Program-made: the position numbers and the translations under genes | Shown: piece by piece, positions 1-11,400 of the stretch | Layout of the letters: every line of letters starts with the position of its first letter | Position numbering within the stretch: position 1 is the first letter of the stretch | NCBI GenBank assembly: GCA_019722365.1 | Contig: JADFUC010001296.1 | Coordinates: 310,001-374,000, forward strand | Direction: 5' to 3' | Length of the DNA stretch: 64,000 bases | Source of the DNA: Lithospermum erythrorhizon | Taxonomy: Eukaryota; Streptophyta; Magnoliopsida; Boraginales; Boraginaceae | Notes under the pieces: generated by a model | What the model was told of the DNA's origin: nothing | Database searches by the model: none | The model's input: the letters and a program-made list of their open reading frames with translations, nothing else

Positions 1-169
1 AGAGTATCAATGTTTGGCACCATAGGTGGACCACACACACTTGATCAAGATCTCCTATCACCCCAAGCAGTTAGAACTATTCCAGATGACAGTTTCGGAG
101 CTTATTGATTCAGAGGTGGGGATATGAGATGTTTCCAAAATCAGAGCCATCTTTTTTGAAGTAGATCAA

Positions 170-559
170 ATGGAAATTCTAAAGTTACCACTACTACATC
201 TACACAGAGCGGATCTTGCTTCTTGGTGTAACCACAGACAAGGCAAATTTACAGTCAAACATGCTTATAAGTTGCATGGATGTATGAATGCAAAAGAAAT
301 GACTTCATCCAACAGTGAAACAATTAGTGTACTCCCAACAATGGATAATCTTACCAAACGCAAAGTCAACGCAGCTCAAGATTGTAAGCTATGCAAATAT
401 CACAAAGAAGACATCATGCATGTGTATTTGGACAACAAGCACTTACAATCCAACCAAGCGTTGCAAAAGCTAAGGAGTTTCGTGACTTATTTCAAATCCG
501 TTGGAAAAGTTCAAGGAATGACATTTGCATTTGGCAGGTATTGCACAATCGAAACCTGA
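170..559 (+). pseudogene. LINE reverse-transcriptase 3' remnant (zf-RVT region)
   Basis: The reading frame has the pattern of the zf-RVT segment at the C-terminal end of plant LINE ORF2 proteins. An 'ADLASW...GKFTVKHAYKL' stretch (about residues 15-35) is followed by 'LPTMDNLTKRKV' (about residues 55-66) and a C-x2-C pair with E-D-I-x-H (about residues 73-86), which matches the family's LPTRxNLxKR...CxxC...EDxxH layout. No reverse-transcriptase core is visible upstream within the window, and the frame ends after about 129 codons. It is therefore a broken fragment rather than a gene. Recognition rests on motif order alone. Confidence 0.6.
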
Positions 560-859
560 TGGATGATACATGGCAAGGCTCTACAATCTCAGCTGAGACA
601 CAGCTCCTTTGAAAAGGCTCCAAGGGAATATCAACAAATGAAACCCCTTGAGTTCACCCTTCAGCATCTGGTGAGGGTTTGGTCCCTTATATAAGTAGGT
701 TGGGGAGTCGATTTTGGGCTGACCCATGTTTTTCTTTGGCCCAGGTAGAGTAGATTGTGAGATTTGGTTTTGGGCTCTCTTTTGGTCCATTATAGTATGG
801 ATTGAAATGGAGCCCGATTAAACTTATGAGTCTTTTTTTTGGATAATGATAGTTATTAA

Positions 860-2397
860 ACATGTATAACGAACCATGCATTTGGCCAGCCCCAAACCCT
901 CTTAAGTCTAACCGGACCTTGTGTCACATATTCGGCCCAAGTACGAGAATTGACAATGAGCAGGTCAAGTCTGGGTCGACAGATGGCTGTCGGGGCGCAG
1001 TCGGCCTTGAGACAAATTTTAAAGGGGCGTGGGCGCTTAACGTGAGTGCGGCGCGTCCCAGTGTGTTTTTTGGTGTTCGAAATAATATTGGTGGTTGTGA
1101 GATTTGAGCGGCGAGCGACTCAAATTAAAAGGGTAAAACGCTTGTGTGAAATGTCATCCTTAAATATAACTTATTTTTTAAATATTATAATTTGAAATAT
1201 TGCTCATCGATAGGTTTTAGTTAAATAATATATTGATAAAGAATAATATTTGTTGCTATATAACAAAAGTAATAAGATTGTATGTAAATTCTTTTTTAAT
1301 TTACTTAAACATGTGATCTGATTTGTTTAATGTTACGTTTAGAGCGATTGAAGAATATTGACATTAAATAACAACACATCATATAATTAAAGGAATTATA
1401 TCAAATAAAGGATAATATATTAAATAATACCAAATCTAAGTTATTGTGTGTATATTTATTTGAATAAGGTCCTTTGGTGATGCTACTATGATTATGCACT
1501 TGTTGTCATTTGTAAAATCATCGAAATAATACCAAACTTATTAATTTGAAGGATAAAATCTATCCAAATATCATAAGCATACGTTTTTATAAATGCTTAG
1601 ATAGTAAATCCATACTCTTAACATTTATTTATAACTTTCGAGCTAATACTAAAATGAGGCAAAGCCATAATTGAATAGTGTGTTAAGCGTTATCGCGTTT
1701 AATTCAAAGAATGATCACGCGTTTATCGCGGTTTGAAATTGTGTGTTAAGGTACCACGTTTAATTCAAATGGTTCCCGTTTATCACAATTTTGAGTATTG
1801 TATGCCTAAGCGTGTGCGTGTTTAATTGAGTAATTAGCGTTTAATTAAATCGATAAAGTTTTGAGTTAAATAATATATTTTGCATATGATAATATGTCGA
1901 TAAAGTTTTTGAGTTAAATAATAAAGTCTTCAATTATTTAAATAATATATTGATAAATCTAATATTAAATTATATTGTTAAATCTTATATAAATATCTAC
2001 GTACTCTGTCATACTCGTTGAAGAATATTGACGTTAAATAACAACTTTCATCATATAATTAAAATAACTAGAATACAATATTATTACTTTCTAATATGAA
2101 TATTTCTCTTTTAATGAATCTTATGTTGTTATCCATTTACTATCTGATACTAAATAACTCTACGTGATTTAAATATAATCATTTTCAATTATTTATTGAA
2201 GGATAATATATCAAATAAAAATAATGTATTAAATAATACCAATCCCAAGTTATCTATCAATATCTTGAAATAGTTTTTAATTAGAAATATATTTATTATT
2301 TGAAGGATAATATATTATTGAATCTTATTATTTTATTTATATATTATTTGAAGTTAAATAACTTGATTTATTATCATAAATATGTTAGCAATGCGTG
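860..2397. repeat. AT-rich intergenic DNA with dispersed direct repeats
   Basis: No gene is visible. A segment at about 1347-1445 (gaagaatattgac, ttaaataacaac, catcatataatt, taaataatacca) recurs in diverged form at about 2018-2250. A short block at 1680-1860 repeats the words 'gcgtttaatt' and 'gtttatc' several times. This looks like decayed repeat DNA of unknown class. Confidence 0.4.
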
Positions 2398-2470
2398 ATT
2401 TAGCGTAATGATTAACGCTTGCTCTTACACCATGGGTCCCAGATTGATCTACATTCTTATCGCGATTATT
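2398..2470 (+). repeat. Possible tRNA-derived (SINE-like) remnant
   Basis: A 'tagcgtaatgattaacgct' word resembles a pol III A box in a tRNA D-arm. 'gggtcccagattgatct' about 25 bases later is a poor B-box candidate. No fold or target duplication supports it. It could be chance. Confidence 0.22.
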
Positions 2471-2514
2471 TTTTTGTGCTCGGCCCCAACATCCTGAAAT
2501 TATGGCCCATGCAG

Positions 2515-3396
2515 TGTTGGAAATCAATGAAAATTGATTCCCTTTTATTATGTCGTTGCGACAATTGTGTATCAATTCATTTACCAGGTTGGTTAAATGT
2601 GATTACTGGAACTTAGTGTTCACTTTAGTAATTGTATATTACTAGTATTGGGTTCTCGTTAATGCGTTATAATAATAATTGATGCAGTGTATTATTATAC
2701 AAGCTTCTTATTATCGGCGCAGAAGGTCGCTGCATCTGATGACGTTGAATTATATTTCATGTATGAAATTAAACTACATTTGCTAAATTGAGAGTTGATT
2801 ATGTCAACTTGAATATTCTCAATTAGAATTTTACATTGATAATGTAAAAAATAAATTGGGAATTAATTCGATAGTTAGTTGAGCTTGTTGGTAACTTGTT
2901 AGTAACTTGTTGAATTACTATTAACAACTTGTTAGTGTTTGATTTTACTTGGTTTTAATTAAATTTAGCAAATTAGAACCGTTAAAATTGTCGGTTGAGA
3001 GCTTTAGAGTTAGACATATAAAATTTAAGCTTATTAGGTTTCATAACGATTGATGAAATGAAAACCTAGCCTCCTCAGCATTTTCTCTATAATGGCGAAA
3101 TACTGAGAAGGTGATTTTTCATCCAATTGATCCGTGTTATGACCTTGAATGTAGGATTGACACTCTGGTGTGGACCAGCCCAGAGGCCTTTGCGTTTAGA
3201 TCTTTCAGCGATGGAAATTCAAAGTAGGTTTAAATTGAAGATTTGTAGATAGACTTACTTATTTGGCGTCTGTAAGTACTCTATTATTCATATAAATCGT
3301 TATGAATTTTAGATTAATTTATATCATTTTGAGGATCAGGGATGTATGAATTTGGTGTTTAATCTCAAATGAAATTAAATACTTGGGTCCCCAACA
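2515..3396 (+). repeat. Copia-type solo LTR (copy 1)
   Basis: The segment starts TGTTGGAAATCA and ends CCCCAACA, so the ends form the usual TGTTGG...CCAACA inverted pair. Its first roughly 500 bases are clearly homologous to 30694-31200: shared words include gttgcgacaattgt, gacgttga.ttatatttcatgta and gagaattttacattgataatgtaaaa. That second copy is a solo LTR with a proven target duplication. No duplication is visible around this copy, so the exact ends, or a later rearrangement, remain uncertain. Confidence 0.6.
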
Positions 3397-3409
3397 TATT
3401 ACCGGGTTA

Positions 3410-3590
3410 TCAAGCGACTGGCGTTAGGGGGCTGAGGGCCTCCCGAGCAGGGCGCTGGGCGAGGCCCGACCCGTATTTTGCGTCAGGTCCCATTTGTTAA
3501 CGGGCGGAGCCGTTCGTGGGCTGGCGGCCGGGGGCCAAACTCGAGCGGAAGCGAGTGGGCGGGCCCCGGACGAGGCTCACGAAATGATCG
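3410..3590. other. GC-rich island, unassigned
   Basis: About 180 bases are strongly GC-rich (runs such as gggggctgagggcctcccg and ggcggccgggggcc) in otherwise AT-rich DNA. No open frame, RNA gene or known element end was recognised. It directly follows the copia LTR end. Confidence 0.5.
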
Positions 3591-3879
3591 ATAGACACTC
3601 TACTAGTTATCATCATTTGAATTGTAATTTGTTTTACTTTCTTTTTTAATCAATAAAAATTATCGATTGATAACAAAAAAAGGACACTACTAAATCCCTA
3701 AAAATATATCATTTTCAAATCAATGTTGAAATGAAACCACAAATAAAAAACCTTCTTGTTTCTATATCCTAACAACAAACAACAACAAATGGAAAATTCA
3801 GAAGTAAAAAATTGAAGAACTAAATTGCAGTTACATGCACATAAACTGGAGATCATACAGAAGTATTCTAGAAGCAAGT

Positions 3880-4124
3880 TGTTGAGTTTCCTTATTATTG
3901 GACCCATTAGTTGGTTAGTCATTCCATTGTTTAATAGTTGTTAGCATAGAGATAGCCTATGCATTTGGTAGTTTGTTCAACGGTATTAAGTTCCAGAGGC
4001 TATATAAAGCCAATTTAGCCAGATTGAATAAAACAGAGTTCCTTCTTGGATTTGAGCACAAATCATTTGAAGTTCTTTCTCAGTTTTCGATTGTGTTTGA
4101 TTGCAAGCTTTAATTTTTTCATCA
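3880..4124 (+). repeat. Short LTR (about 245 bp), copia or TRIM-like
   Basis: The segment starts TGTTGAG and ends TCATCA. It contains a TATA-type box (ctatataaagcc, about 3999-4010), as expected for an LTR promoter. Three bases after the end comes a perfect methionine-initiator primer-binding site, so this is a left LTR. No matching right LTR or pol sequence is visible downstream. The element is therefore truncated, or a TRIM whose other half has decayed. Confidence 0.55.
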
Positions 4125-4127
4125 TTC

Positions 4128-4139
4128 TGGTATCAGAGC
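4128..4139 (+). other. Primer-binding site (tRNA-iMet type)
   Basis: TGGTATCAGAGC is the classical plant LTR-retrotransposon primer-binding site, complementary to the 3' end of initiator tRNA-Met. It lies 3 bases after the CA end of the short LTR. Confidence 0.7.
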
Positions 4140-5735
4140 AGGTCTGATTTTCTATCGTTAACGATTCCACATTCTAGGCAGAAGAAATAGAGCGGTGTTT
4201 TTTTCAAGATTCAATCTTTTGGATTTATTTATAGATTCTTGATTAATTGGTTGTGTTAGCCACATTGGTTATTGGTAAGTTGCTCAATTTTGACTTCTAT
4301 TATTATCATGGGAAAATATTTAGATAATTGTAGAAAGGTTTAATATTTTGATAATTGTAATAAAAGGTTTAATCTTAGAAATCTAGTTTTCTCCTTGGAT
4401 GTATGATTCAATATATCAACATGATAATTTTTTTGTTTGATGCTTGTTAAATTGGTATGCATTGATTTTTTTGTGAATGTACTACCATTCATTGTTGTTC
4501 ATATTTTCATTTGAAACCATTTTGTAGGTGTTATAGATTAATGAATATATAAATAAACAATCATTTCGATATGTTTTTTTGGTTGTTTTGATTTTTTATA
4601 TGTTATTGGTTTTTATTTTGTCAATGTACCATTGGTTTTTTCTTATATTCTCATTTTAAACCATATGTAGATATTTTTGTTAACGAATATTTGAATAAAC
4701 AACCATATATATGTTTTTTGATGTTTTTATTTTTCTACATGTTCTTCATTTTAAGTTTGTGAATTTACATTGGTTTTTGTTCAATTTATCATTTTGAAAC
4801 CATTTTGTAGGTGTTTTCGTTAACAAAAACATCAAATATATAATTTTGTAGGTGTTTTCGTTAACAAAAACATGAATAAACAACCACTTTGACATATTTT
4901 TGGTTATTTTGGTTATTTATATGTTCTTGATTTTTATTTTGTAAATAAACAACCACTTAAATAAATATCAAATCAGAAAAAGATGGTAAGTGGAAGTAAG
5001 AAAATTGTAAACATATAAACTAAATATATAATTTTAGCATGAAAATTGCCCAAATTTATAGGAATCAGTTATTTCCTTTTATTTATTTAATCTATACAAT
5101 ATATAATGTCTGAAATTTGGATTGGCGGTTACAAAATGAAAGCCAAATTAATGTATATTTCCTATTTTACCATACGATAGAATTTTTTTATTTTAATTTT
5201 CCTCTTAACTTAACGTAGTGTAAGCTACTTTTAACAAGATAAATTCTCCATAAACTACTACTATAAATGTATCTACTATAATACTCCGTAATTATTACCA
5301 AGAGAAAATAAAAGGTCCTACATCTTTTATTTTACTTAGATGGTATTTCATTTTATTTCTTTTAGGTTTTTTTTAAAATTTATTTATTTTCATTATAATT
5401 TTATTATAAAAAATAATAAAATAATTTCTTGTGACGAGGCGTACACGTATAACTTAGTTTTAAGAAAATGAGAAGGAAAAATCGCCTCTGTTTTAACATA
5501 GCCGTCGGATAAAAAAAAATACTTAAATGGATGATCTAATGGTTCCACATAATCATACTTGACCTACTTAAGTATTTCTTAAATATAAGTGGATAATTCT
5601 TCTTTAACATAATAATGATATATTATTTGGTTTTAGTTTCTGATATACCATATGTCTTTTAATTATGTATGGATAATCTATAATGAAATATAAATTTCCT
5701 GGATAACAACGTTATACTATATTCAGTAATAATAA
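4140..5735. other. AT-rich sequence without a gene
   Basis: No coding signal is seen. Two near-identical copies of a 30-base unit (ttttgtaggtgttttcgtta plus acaaaaacat) lie about 43 bases apart at about 4803-4832 and 4844-4873. They look like a local slippage duplication. A related 'aaccattttgtaggtgtt' also occurs at about 4516. Confidence 0.45.
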
Positions 5736-6413
5736 CTTTTAAGATATTGTATTAAATAAATATAAAATATTTTGAAAAATTAGAATTTATTGATAGGATT
5801 ATATTATAAAAAGGAATGTAATTTAAGAGTGGGTTAGTAGGATTCTATTAATAAAGGAATATAATTAGTGGCATTTATTATGTTGATTTTATTTTTTATT
5901 TATTTGAATTAAAACTTCTGAAGACCAAATGCTACTCGATCAATCGGAACTGTCGGCTCGTATATCGAGATAAAACTTTAATCTTCAATTACTTTTTAAT
6001 TATATTATTAAAAAAATAATATTATGAAAGTATTTTAAAAAATAAATCCAATGATATAAATTTTATATTTTTTAGAATAATGAATAATTAATAATTGATG
6101 GTCAAAGTTCAATTTCGAAAAAATCAAATGACACTATTTGTGGATTGGGGGTACCAATAAAATCCTACCAACCCCTCCCTCCCCTTTAAATTACATTATA
6201 AATGCCACTAATTATATTTTTTTAATAGAATCCTACCAACCCCTCTTAAATTACAATAAATGTTACTAATTACATTTCTTTTTTAATAGATACCTACCAA
6301 TAAAATCATACCAACCCCCCGCTTAAATTACATTTGTTTTTGTAATAAAATTCTACCAATAAATGTTAGTTGTTCAAAATATTTTATATTTATTTATCTG
6401 ATATCTTAAAAAA
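5736..6413. mobile_element. Foldback / MITE-like inverted-repeat element
   Basis: The left arm begins cttttaagatat and contains aaataaatataaaatatttt. The reverse complement of the right arm (ending gatatcttaaaa at about 6410) repeats these words in the same order. Further in, 'gtaatttaagagtgggtt' and 'agtaggattctatta' (about 5820-5850) are mirrored by 'aatagaatcctaccaa' and 'cccctcttaaattac' (about 6223-6252). The right arm carries about three diverged copies of this inner unit (near 6163, 6232 and 6295). No target duplication was resolved and there is no transposase gene. Confidence 0.55.
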
Positions 6414-6682
6414 TGATGAAGCGCGTCGTAGCGGCCGCCGGCCACTGTCGCGTGATCTTGGAGGATAAATCGCGGGATGTCGCCAGTAGTCGGGGGGACT
6501 TCTTCAAATCGGCTTGATAAAACTGCATTGTTCAATCTGGCCGTAAAGAAATTTAGAATCTTGATAGTTAAGCCGACATTTCTTGTGGGTTAATTGTGAG
6601 ACATACAGAAATATCTTAAAAGTTATTATTGCTGAATGCAAGACTTTTAGATCAAGAAGTTATACAACATACATCAAGAAGT

Positions 6683-6690
6683 TATATATA
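6683..6690 (+). promoter_or_regulatory. Putative TATA box of the P450 gene
   Basis: TATATATA lies 39 bases before the P450 start codon, inside a short stretch of repeated 'catcaagaagttata' words. The position is closer to the ATG than usual, so this is only a candidate. Confidence 0.3.
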
Positions 6691-6728
6691 CAACCCAAAC
6701 ATACTTATATAACACTATTCATTGAACC

Positions 6729-7628
6729 ATGGATATTGTTTACTTCTTGTATCTCCTTCTTCTCTTCTTGACCCTTCACATCTTGAGCAACCATTTTATT
6801 CACAAACTAAAAAAACTACCCCCTAGCCCTTTTCCATGTTTACCTCTTATAGGGCACCTCTACTTATTGAAGTCACCTTTTCATGAAGCCATATATCAAG
6901 TCTCTAAAAGATATGGTCCCGTCGTTTTTCTTCGACTTGGCTCAAGGCCAATCCTTGTTGTTTCATGTCCATCAATAATAGATGAATGCCTTCGAAAAAA
7001 TGATATCGTTTTTGCCAATCGTCCTCATTTCTTGTTTGGGAAATACTTTGGATACAACTACACAAGCATGGCATGGTCTTCCTATGGGGAACATTGGAGA
7101 AACCTAAGAAAGATATCCGTTCTTGAATTGTTGTCATCTCAAAGTATCCAAATGTTGGCACACATGTAAGAGCAAGTTCAGAAATTAGTTGTAACTATAC
7201 AAGACTCTCTTGAAAATCCCAACAAAATAGTGGACATGAAAGCGACTATTTTTGAGCTTACATATAATATCATGACTAGAATGGTCATGGGCAGAATTTA
7301 TTACGGAGATAAGGTGACTTCCTTAGTAGAAGCAAAGTCATTTCAAGAGATAGTAAAAGCGATTTCCAACATAAGCGAGAAGGCTAACTTGTTGGATTTT
7401 CTACCATTGATGAGGTTTTTTGGGCTGAAAAATGTGGAGCCAAAGTTGAAGGAAATTCAGATGAAGAGAGATGAATTTATGCAGAGATTAGTTGAGGAGC
7501 TGGGAGGACAATGAATAATGATAGTAATGAATCTAAGAAGAGAGGAAAAGTGTGATTGAAGTTTTTATTGGATTTGCATGAGAAAGATACAGATATTACA
7601 ACGATGAACTCGTCGAAATCTCATCTTG
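6729..7628 (+). pseudogene. P450 exon 1 (N-terminal half, interrupted)
   Basis: Translation from the ATG gives a hydrophobic anchor (about residues 3-20), then LPPSPFP, then the WxxxR helix-C motif 'WRNLRK'. After the TAA at 7167-7169 the same frame continues ('EQVQKLV...') to 7514. There, one extra base in a G run ('gggagg') throws it out of frame. Coding resemblance continues in other frames ('TMNNDSNESKKRGKV', then 'LLDLHEKDTD') up to a GT donor at 7629. The TAA would be a C-to-T change if the ancestral codon was CAA (Gln), which is an inference. Confidence 0.8.
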
Positions 7629-8465
7629 GTAAGATAGCAATTGTATGAATATTACAATCTGAATGTTACAACTTACAATAGAAAAAAATTGTCAGTTATT
7701 TATTAATGTTTAATATTTATTATTTATTAATAAAACATAAAATTAGGTCAATATTTATTAATGTTTTAATAAATTGGGTCAATGTTTAACATTACGGTGT
7801 CGATATTCTAATACAATAAATTTTAATTAAATAAAAACAAAATAAACGTCGTCTTTGACTACAACAACATTTAAAACCAACTTCGATGATGTGTTATCCC
7901 TCGAACACATTCTACACTAATCCATAACAAACGTAACATCAACTAATCATAACTCAAAATTAACTAAAAAAAGATTGCTCCAAAACTAAAAAACTATCAG
8001 ATCCAATCATTGGATTAATTTTCAAGAACCCAATTTGCATATTCGACTAATTTGTTCTTTAAATCAAAATTCATTAAATCTTTAAAAAACCCATCAAATA
8101 TATATGATTCTATACACCAAACAAAATGGTTGTTATGTCTGAAAGAATTTTTATTGATAGGGGTACAAAATAAAACTTGAATTGTAGGGGAAAATTCTCG
8201 ATTAATACGGGGTTTTATTAAGTAGAGAGGATCGTATCCGAACTATAATCCACTGGCGTTTGTTGTGATTGTGAATCTGCTTGAGCGGCTTGATTTGATC
8301 TTGATAGAGAAGCTTGGTAAGACTTGAGTGGTTGAACTTGGCTGAGCAAGATTGATTTGAAGCGACTTGATTTGATTTGGATTTGGATAGAAGCTCTGAA
8401 GCGATATGTGTCACAGTCTTGATGGATTTGAGGAAGCGAATGCGGACTTGGATATGATCCAGTCG
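7629..8465. other. P450 intron, left part, no gene
   Basis: This is AT-rich DNA after the splice donor, becoming more GC-balanced from about 8170 where transposon-derived sequence appears to begin. Short minus-strand frames here have no recognisable motif. Confidence 0.4.
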
Positions 8466-11400
8466 AGGGCATAACGGCGTATTCCCGTGTTAGGCTGTAT
8501 GAACGATCTTGGAGTGCTGAGCGATCTCCAGATGCACTTTGGGCTTGATGGGCCCTGCTACCAGCCGTTTGCGGTGTGGGATTTGACTTTGAAGTACTAT
8601 TGGTGGGACTTTAGTTTATCGTTCGGGAGAAGTCTTGGCACATTGGTAGGTATGCTGGTTGGATAATTTACAACGCTTCCAATAGTGGGACTTTATGGCT
8701 TGAAAGGCCATTTGTCTTTAGTGGAACTTGATGCGCTTAGTCATAATAACGATTTAGAGATAGAATTTCGAGGCTTTGAAATTTGTATGGAGTGATGGCC
8801 AACAGTGTGGAAGTAGTGCTTCTTTGTAATATAGGATTTTTGTAAAAGTGTAAAAATCCGGTCAGTTATCCCAAATCAGTTCGGATAGGATTTAGGATTC
8901 TGGTTTGGCTGACTTTATTGGTAGGTTTTTTTGTCGAATTTGGGCGAAACAAGGAAGGGAAGCAATTGAGTTCCCATCATTTCCTCCCACTAAATCTAAT
9001 TACTTCACCATAACTATCTGAGTTCATTAGCCTGAAATATCATAACCATTGACATTGAACAACATAAAAAGGCTAATTATTAAGCTCATTATTAAATCTT
9101 CTATGAACTAAACAAAGAACCTTTTTTTTAACAACTAATACTCACAACAATACCTTCCAATAAAAAAACTAAAATATTTTCATAATATAGTTAAATAGTA
9201 ATTGATGTTTAAAGCTCTGACACGATAAAAATGAAACTTCAATTAAAATGAATTGACTGTATTAATACATACTCCGTACAAACAAATACCTCCGAGGAAA
9301 GCAGGTTGCATCAAAGTGAAGGAAACAATCTAACATCAATTATTAAAACGACACCTCAATCAATTTCCATGATAACTAACAATAAACCTTAAAAAAATAA
9401 TTATAATATGCCGAAACTAATTTCTGATGTCAGCCGATCATGATAGGGAGGCGTTGAGATTTGTGATAGATGGGCAATTGGCAAGGGCCTTGGCGTTTGA
9501 ATCGCGATAGGGGAGAAGCGTTTGAATCGGCGATCCTTGATGGGGGTGGGGGAGGCGGAGAGTGGAGAGGGTTACTTGTATTGGTGGGGTGCAAATAGGC
9601 TATGGGGGCGCCTATTACCCATGATTCTTGATTTTGTTGTGTTTTGTATTTAATTTTATATATATATTTTTTTAAATTAATTAGTGAACCGGACCCGTGC
9701 GGTTATCGTCGATCCCGTTAGGGCCGATAACGGATCAGTCAGTTCGATCAAATCAAACACAAAAAAGCTGGTCGATCCGGTTGATTTTTTTATCCAAAAA
9801 ATTCCGCCGGACCGGACCGGATCTCACCGGATCGAATAAAAATCCGAGTCGGCCGAAATACAGGACTTAGTGAATTTGGCGTCAGCTTGGATTTGATTTA
9901 TGTCTTTGAAGTAAGCGTTCTTACAGCTTTTACTCTGGCAACATGACTATTCTTTATTAGAGTGATCGGTATGAAGGTGGAGCTTTCAACCCTTGTTGAT
10001 GATCTTGTCGACTAGGCGAGAGGTTGCTTGTGTTTCTGCTGGAATCCGGTATATAGGGGTGAACTACCGGTGTATTCTATACGGAACTTAGTGAATTGAA
10101 CACGAGATTTTTCAAGTGTTCATAAGATTTATGAATAATCGGGGCTATTTTTAGCTTGTGAATATTCAGAGCGTTTATGAAAAACTTTCATTACGTTAAA
10201 TCATATTTTGCTTGAGCAAGCAGAGAATTCTTTAGCGTTTGTGTAGTAATCTTGATTTGATATTTTGACACAGGAGATGTTTCCAGCCACCACGTGGTGT
10301 TTTCTAGCACTTTAAAAGATTTAGCAGAGAAATCTCATAGGTTTTTTCTCTGTATTTTCTCGGGGATTTTTATGAATGATTTCTTCGATTGGTTGGTTTT
10401 ATTTCGGGCGGATTATGATTTTAACGTTGATTTTTTTAGGCAAGATCCGGACCCGTTGATCCAAAAAGCACAACGGTCGCAAGAAACCTAAAATGAGTGC
10501 TATTTTAGGTCCACAGACTACTTTGGAGCTTTGATTTAACTGAGCTTCTTGGAGTCTTCGTTTTTGAACCAGAAGTAGTTTCTGTCAGGAATGTTACCAT
10601 GGCAGATTTTAATCAATAAAATTGGGGTTTTTCGAGCCCTAATTTTAATTGACATTTAATGAGAGGCTGTTTTCTCGGGAATCCTATTTCGAGTTCAATT
10701 TAGGGTTAATTAATGTAAGAACCCTTGTTTTTACTTGATTAATTCCATGGGCTTAATTTCCGGGAACCTTGTTCGATCGAGGGTTTGATTTGAATTTAGG
10801 GTTTGTCGAGAACCACTAATCGACCACGTGGCATCGCTTTTTAGTGGCTCGACTTTAATTAGTTTGATGAATTTGTCTTAATCGATTTAATTTATTTTTG
10901 ATAAATTTTGATGTCTCTGATTTCCCCTCGAACACGGTATATCTTATTAGTAGGTGTGGTTCGACCCAGTATGACTCTACCCATCTTGCATGACATTTGT
11001 TTTTCAAGGTTTTTATTTTATTTCATTACTAACTTATAGATGGCGTCGGTCTTTTGTTTGACTTGTTGGATGGCTTGGGTTGTATACTTGACTCATTTCG
11101 ATGTGAATTTAGTACATCTTGAGTCTGAATTAACTGCTACTCATAGAGGAGGTCGGAGTTTGTGATTAAGCAGTATTTGGGAGCAATACTCAATTTGCAT
11201 TTAGGTACACTACGGTCACTTAGTCATGCATCCGTGTCATGGGGACTTTATAGGATGATTACTTGTTCCAACTTCGGAAGATTTTTCATATAGTCGTAAT
11301 CCACAATTCAGCCCCTGGTCGCTTTGTGGTGAATTGTAGGATGTGGTTGACTTGTTTGCAGTTGTTGTGACATGATTTGTATGTCACGATCCTTAATTAT

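Noticed and set aside
3410..3590. GC-rich block as a possible rDNA fragment
   Set aside because: No conserved rRNA core words were recognised, and it is short and isolated.
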